From Alphaproteobacteria bacterium UBA685 (GTDB lineage Bacteria; Pseudomonadota; Alphaproteobacteria; Puniceispirillales; Puniceispirillaceae): 9,566 nt of DNA. The notes under the pieces were generated by a model. It saw only the letters and a list, made by a program, of their open reading frames with translations, searched no databases and was not told the origin of the DNA. Position 1 is the stretch's first letter, and each line of letters opens with the position of its first letter. The stretch lies in assembly GCA_002299005.1 (NCBI GenBank), contig DBMZ01000119.1:1-9566 (forward strand). The letters run 5' to 3'. Below, piece after piece: positions 6,552 through 9,566 of this stretch. A program made the translations under genes and the position numbers.

Positions 6552-7502
6552 TTATGAATGAACCATTTGCGAGAGAATAGCGGTAACATGCGCTGATTGC
6601 GACAGGTCCGCTTGGCGGCCTTCTGCGACAGCATGCACGAAATCTTCTATCATGAGCTGATACTGATCACAGGCCGCAAATACCACTTCTTGCCCCTGAC
6701 CTAGCATTTCACCTTTGTCACTATTCGCAAAAAAGCCTCTTGTGATAGCAGGCGGATTAAACGGCACCTCAAGCCTTGCCCATCCATCTGTGCCGATTAA
6801 TTGCACAGATTGCGCGAGGGCTGAGCCACTTGAGCAGGTCAAGCTTAACAGCTGATCTTCCCCCCGCCCCTCTTTCACAAAGGCGATAATGGCATTGGCT
6901 GATTTTTCGACATCAATATGGGGTTCTTCTTGCTTTTGGATATGGCGCAATTCAGGCACCCCGTCAAACAGCATCAACCCTGACAGCAAACAATAGCAAC
7001 CAATATCCCAAATAGGCCCGCCGCCCCATGCTGATTTGTTACGCACATTCCCCTCTGGGCGCGGCGGATAGGAGAAATGCGCATGAATAAATTGACGCGC
7101 CCCGACCGCCACATCGCGCATCCATGCCCATTGCGGATGATAACGCACCATATAGCCATCATAGAGATAGGTCTTTGTGCGCTTAACACAGGCCACCAAT
7201 TCGTCAAATTCTGCCATAGAGAGCGCGACAGGCTTCTCACAAAGCACAGGCTTTCCAGCCTCTAGCGCCTTAATGGCATAGGGCACATGCAAATGATTTG
7301 GCAGCGCATTATAAATCGCATCCACACCCTCATCTGCGATAAGGCCTTCATAATCAGTCACCTTGATATCACCCCAAATAGGGTCAAGCCCTTGCGCGGG
7401 GTCACGCCTGCCAATGGCGACAATTTCATGACCCGCCGCCAGAATGGCTGGCCGCAAATTACGTCTAGCTATATTCGCATCACCCAAAATACCAAATCGC
7501 AT
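6552..7502 (-). CDS. Gfo/Idh/MocA-family NAD(P)-dependent sugar dehydrogenase
   Basis: A 316-residue oxidoreductase with an N-terminal Rossmann domain (FGILGDANIA at 3-12) and the family signature CEKPVALS at 88-95, whose K90 is the conserved cofactor/catalytic-site lysine. DGYMVRYHPQ at 115-124 and GGPIWDIGCY at 161-170 resemble the D-xylose dehydrogenase / dihydrodiol dehydrogenase branch, which oxidises sugars or diols with NADP. The exact substrate cannot be read. I chose the ATG with AAGGGG (7509-7514) 6 nt upstream; an upstream in-frame TTG would add seven residues but would include that ribosome site. Translation leads straight into xylB, 12 nt downstream, which points to a pentose or polyol as substrate. 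The gene is first in the operon, behind the candidate promoter at 7546-7575. Confidence 0.9.
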   Translation of the reverse strand: MRFGILGDANIARRNLRPAILAAGHEIVAIGRRDPAQGLDPIWGDIKVTDYEGLIADEGVDAIYNALPNHLHVPYAIKALEAGKPVLCEKPVALSMAEFDELVACVKRTKTYLYDGYMVRYHPQWAWMRDVAVGARQFIHAHFSYPPRPEGNVRNKSAWGGGPIWDIGCYCLLSGLMLFDGVPELRHIQKQEEPHIDVEKSANAIIAFVKEGRGEDQLLSLTCSSGSALAQSVQLIGTDGWARLEVPFNPPAITRGFFANSDKGEMLGQGQEVVFAACDQYQLMIEDFVHAVAEGRQADLSQSAHVTAILSQMVHS

Positions 7503-7508
7503 GAGAGG

Positions 7509-7514
7509 CCCCTT
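7509..7514 (-). promoter_or_regulatory. ribosome binding site of the Gfo/Idh/MocA gene
   Basis: On the minus strand this reads AAGGGG, 6 nt before the ATG at 7502. It fixes that codon as the start. The same hexamer precedes xylB. Confidence 0.65.
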
Positions 7515-7545
7515 TTCCTGCAATGACTATCCCTGATTTAACATG

Positions 7546-7575
7546 ATAATAGCGCGAAATCGCTTGTGCTGTCGA
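7546..7575 (-). promoter_or_regulatory. candidate sigma70-type promoter of the dehydrogenase-xylB operon
   Basis: On the minus strand the -35 TCGACA (7575-7570) and the -10 TATTAT (7551-7546) each match the consensus in five of six positions, with an 18-bp spacer. Transcription would begin near 7539 and give a leader of about 37 nt that contains the AAGGGG site. It lies in the 179-bp divergent region shared with the HAD-like gene. I found no equally good promoter for that gene, and no clear palindromic operator. Confidence 0.5.
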
Positions 7576-7670
7576 TGACATCAATCACAAAGAATAAGAT
7601 GATTATCGCCTGACAGATGAACTAACCAGCCGCCGGGCATCGTACTAGATTATAGAGCAGTTAGTGATTT

Positions 7671-7675
7671 AGGAG
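7671..7675 (+). promoter_or_regulatory. ribosome binding site of the HAD-like gene
   Basis: AGGAG lies 6 nt before the ATG at 7682. It favours this ATG over the adjacent in-frame GTG at 7679, which would leave only 3 nt of spacing. Confidence 0.65.
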
Positions 7676-7681
7676 TGAGTG

Positions 7682-8326
7682 ATGAAAGCCATTTTAATCG
7701 GGTCTATTGGCGCATTATGCGAGACATCTGAAATTCAGAGGCAATCTTTCAACCAAGCCTTAGCAGAATATGATACAGGACTTTATTGGAATGTCGCACA
7801 ATATTGCGCCTTAATTCGCGCACCTGGCGGCCTTCTACGCTTACAAAATCTGGGCATAAAGGACGAAGTGGCAAAAGCCATCCATAGCCGCAAGCAAGCC
7901 CTATTTGCAGAGCGCATCAAAGGTACGATTGCCCCGCGTGATGGCATCATCGAGCTGATAAATGAATGCCATAAGCAGGATATAAAGCTCGGCTTTGTGA
8001 CCAGCACGACCCTTGTTACATTACAAGCGGTGATGGAAGCGCTTGCGCCAATGATTGACTTTGACCGATTTGATATCATCACAGATGCCAGCCATGTGGC
8101 AAAGCCAAAGCCGCATCCAGATATCTATCATCACGCCCTTCATGAATTGGCGATAAACGCAGATGACGCGCTTGTCATCGAAGATAGTGAAGCCAATGCC
8201 AATGCCGCACAAAAAGCTGGTCTGCGGTGCTTGTTTACGCCGGGCGAATATCAGATGGCAGATATTCAGACCCTCGTCACAGCCTCGTATGATGAATGTG
8301 CGTCCCTATGGCAAAAAGCGGCGTAA
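7682..8326 (+). CDS. HAD-superfamily (CbbY/phosphoglycolate-phosphatase-like) protein lacking the motif I aspartates
   Basis: A 214-residue protein with the HAD Rossmann fold plus a helical cap at about residues 15-85. Motif II is FVTST at 105-109 with T107, motif III is KPHPDIY at 143-149 with K143, and motif IV is VIEDSEAN at 165-172 with E167 and D168. Motif I, normally FDxDGTL with the aspartate nucleophile and the acid/base aspartate, reads IGSIGAL at 6-12: G7 and I9 replace the two aspartates. It therefore cannot use the standard phosphoaspartate mechanism. I recall similar FGSIGT-type proteins in Rhodobacterales, so it is likely a subfamily with a binding or altered role. It is divergent from the dehydrogenase-xylB operon and may share its control, which would fit a sugar-phosphate ligand. 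It converges on the MFS gene across 13 nt. Confidence 0.85.
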   Translation: MKAILIGSIGALCETSEIQRQSFNQALAEYDTGLYWNVAQYCALIRAPGGLLRLQNLGIKDEVAKAIHSRKQALFAERIKGTIAPRDGIIELINECHKQDIKLGFVTSTTLVTLQAVMEALAPMIDFDRFDIITDASHVAKPKPHPDIYHHALHELAINADDALVIEDSEANANAAQKAGLRCLFTPGEYQMADIQTLVTASYDECASLWQKAA

Positions 8327-8339
8327 CATACAGCTGATA

Positions 8340-9536
8340 TTAGGCCACTTTTTTAGCTTTTCTCTCTTTGCGCAGAATATGAATAATGCAGGCCAATGAA
8401 ATACACGCCATCGCAAGGATGCCAACAAAGCCTATCTGCACATTATCTGCCGCGCCAAGGGCGATGACAACAGCCCCGCCAACACCGCCCACAACCATTG
8501 TCACAGCCCCAATGAGGCCAGAGGCTGTGCCGGCATTTGCGCGCGCCGCACTAATGCCGCCGATTGTGGCATTCGCCACGGTTAGCCCATTACCAAACCC
8601 AAAAGCAGCACAAGGCAGCGCAAAGGCAAGCGGCTCTGTCGCGCCTGATAGCTGGACAAACACCAAGGCGGTCAGTGATGTAACGGCCAAAATACAACCG
8701 GTAAAGGTCGCAATGGCAACACCCTTTTTCACCATATAAAGTCGGTTGAATAAATTACCTGCCACATAGCCTACGGGCGTCATCGCAAAATAAAACCCAA
8801 AGGCAAGACTGTTGACGCCAATGGCCTCATAAGCATAGGGGATGAAGGCGTTCATCGTGAAAAAGGCCCCAACCTGCAAAGAAGACACAATCATAAATGA
8901 CACGAAAACAGGATTAGTCAGCACCTGCTGATAGCCATTTATAACGGTTGCCAATTGCAGTGATTGCCCCGTGCTTGGGTTTGTTTCTGGCAAGAATACA
9001 AAACTACCCAACAGCAAGATGAACCCTGCTATAAAAATCAGCCCCATCACACCCTGCCAGCCAAACAGGAACACAATCGTGCCACCAAAGATAAGCGCCA
9101 GCATTGGCACAATCGCTTGAATTGTTTGCACCGTTGCCATCGCCTTTGCGGCATCTTCTTTGGCAAAGTAATCATTCACCATCGTGCGGCCCATCGAAAT
9201 ACACGCCCCCGCGCCAAGCCCTTGCAGGACACGGCACAAGGTCAGCAACGTGATATCTGTGACCATCAGCGCAAACAGACCGCCAAGTGTGATAAATAAC
9301 GCACCCATCCGAAAGAAAATACGGCGCCCAAACACATCAGATAAAGGCCCGTAAAATAACTGGCCACCAGCAAGCATCGCAAGATAGGCGGTTAGCAAAT
9401 ACTGAACCCGGTTAGGGTCTATCTGCAAATCTCGCGATATAACAGGCAATGCAGGCGTGATAAGCGTAATGCCCATCACCGCACTGCCCGTGCCAAGAGC
9501 GAGCAGCCATAGAGGCAGAGTTTTTTGAGATGCCAA
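8340..9536 (-). CDS. MFS transporter, Bcr/CflA drug-resistance type
   Basis: A 398-residue inner-membrane protein with about 12 hydrophobic helices, the normal size for drug:H+ antiporters of the Bcr/CflA group. Markers are ITPALPVISRDLQ at 26-38 after the first helix, the MFS motif A GPLSDVFGRR at 63-72 between helices 2 and 3, CRVLQGLGAGA at 101-111 (motif B), and a basic cytoplasmic tail RKERKAKK. The substrate is unknown; relatives export antibiotics or metabolites, and sugar efflux is possible given the neighbours. The start is a TTG with AAAGGA 8 nt upstream; the first in-frame ATG is codon 21, inside helix 1, so it is too late. The gene is leftward. Its promoter probably lies beyond the right edge, since only 30 bases precede it here. 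Confidence 0.88.
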   Translation of the reverse strand: MASQKTLPLWLLALGTGSAVMGITLITPALPVISRDLQIDPNRVQYLLTAYLAMLAGGQLFYGPLSDVFGRRIFFRMGALFITLGGLFALMVTDITLLTLCRVLQGLGAGACISMGRTMVNDYFAKEDAAKAMATVQTIQAIVPMLALIFGGTIVFLFGWQGVMGLIFIAGFILLLGSFVFLPETNPSTGQSLQLATVINGYQQVLTNPVFVSFMIVSSLQVGAFFTMNAFIPYAYEAIGVNSLAFGFYFAMTPVGYVAGNLFNRLYMVKKGVAIATFTGCILAVTSLTALVFVQLSGATEPLAFALPCAAFGFGNGLTVANATIGGISAARANAGTASGLIGAVTMVVGGVGGAVVIALGAADNVQIGFVGILAMACISLACIIHILRKERKAKKVA

Positions 9537-9544
9537 AAGAGCTA

Positions 9545-9550
9545 TCCTTT
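9545..9550 (-). promoter_or_regulatory. ribosome binding site for the TTG start of the MFS gene
   Basis: On the minus strand this reads AAAGGA, 8 nt before the TTG at 9536. It supports this rare start codon, because no ATG occurs before helix 1. Confidence 0.55.
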
Positions 9551-9566
9551 ATTTTGAGTTTTGAGC

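Noticed and set aside
7576..7681. Promoter for the HAD-like gene using TATAGA near 7651
   Set aside because: No matching -35 occurs at 16-18 bp upstream; candidates elsewhere match at four or fewer positions.
8386..9299. Rightward open frames of 117 and 111 codons inside the MFS gene
   Set aside because: They are antisense to a full-length transporter with clear family motifs, and their compositions are simple mirrors of membrane-helix codons.

Overview
The window looks like a chromosomal segment of a Gram-negative alphaproteobacterium of middling GC content. Protein style fits marine lineages of the SAR116/Rhodospirillales/Rhodobacterales type: a DmdB-like acyl-CoA ligase, a TPGPG LysE-type exporter, a Bcr/CflA transporter, and a HAD-like protein of a GSIG type I recall from Rhodobacterales. 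The taxonomic placement is inference; no rRNA, tRNA or marker gene is present. Genes are tightly packed, with no insertion sequence, phage gene, tRNA or CRISPR array.

Layout from left to right. Positions 1-246 are non-coding and hold a helically phased array of TGAATCA-type units at 162-224. Next is a leftward two-gene operon: an ECHDC3-like crotonase-fold protein (1909-2709) followed 3 nt later by an acyl-CoA synthetase (247-1905). Upstream of it on the same strand lies a decayed remnant of a GntR/FCD regulator (about 2800-3119) that has lost its DNA-binding half and carries frameshifts. A rightward group follows: a LysE/RhtB exporter (3127-3729) overlapping by ATGA a permuted NlpC/P60-like papain-fold protein (3726-4343), then an SDR (4388-5092).

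The SDR meets a leftward sugar operon tail to tail across 1 nt. That operon is a Gfo/Idh/MocA dehydrogenase (6552-7502) followed by xylulokinase xylB (5094-6539), and it has a reasonable sigma70-like promoter at 7546-7575. Divergent from it is a HAD-like protein without the motif I aspartates (7682-8326). This converges, across 13 nt, on a Bcr/CflA-family MFS transporter (8340-9536) with a TTG start.

The window therefore joins acyl-CoA activation, amino-acid or small-molecule efflux, and pentose or polyol catabolism. Three proteins keep a familiar fold while lacking the residues normally required for catalysis: both glutamates in the crotonase, the YxxxK lysine in the SDR, and both motif I aspartates in the HAD protein. 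With the repeat array and the regulator remnant, these are the points most worth a second look. I see no clear candidate for a wholly new multi-gene system.
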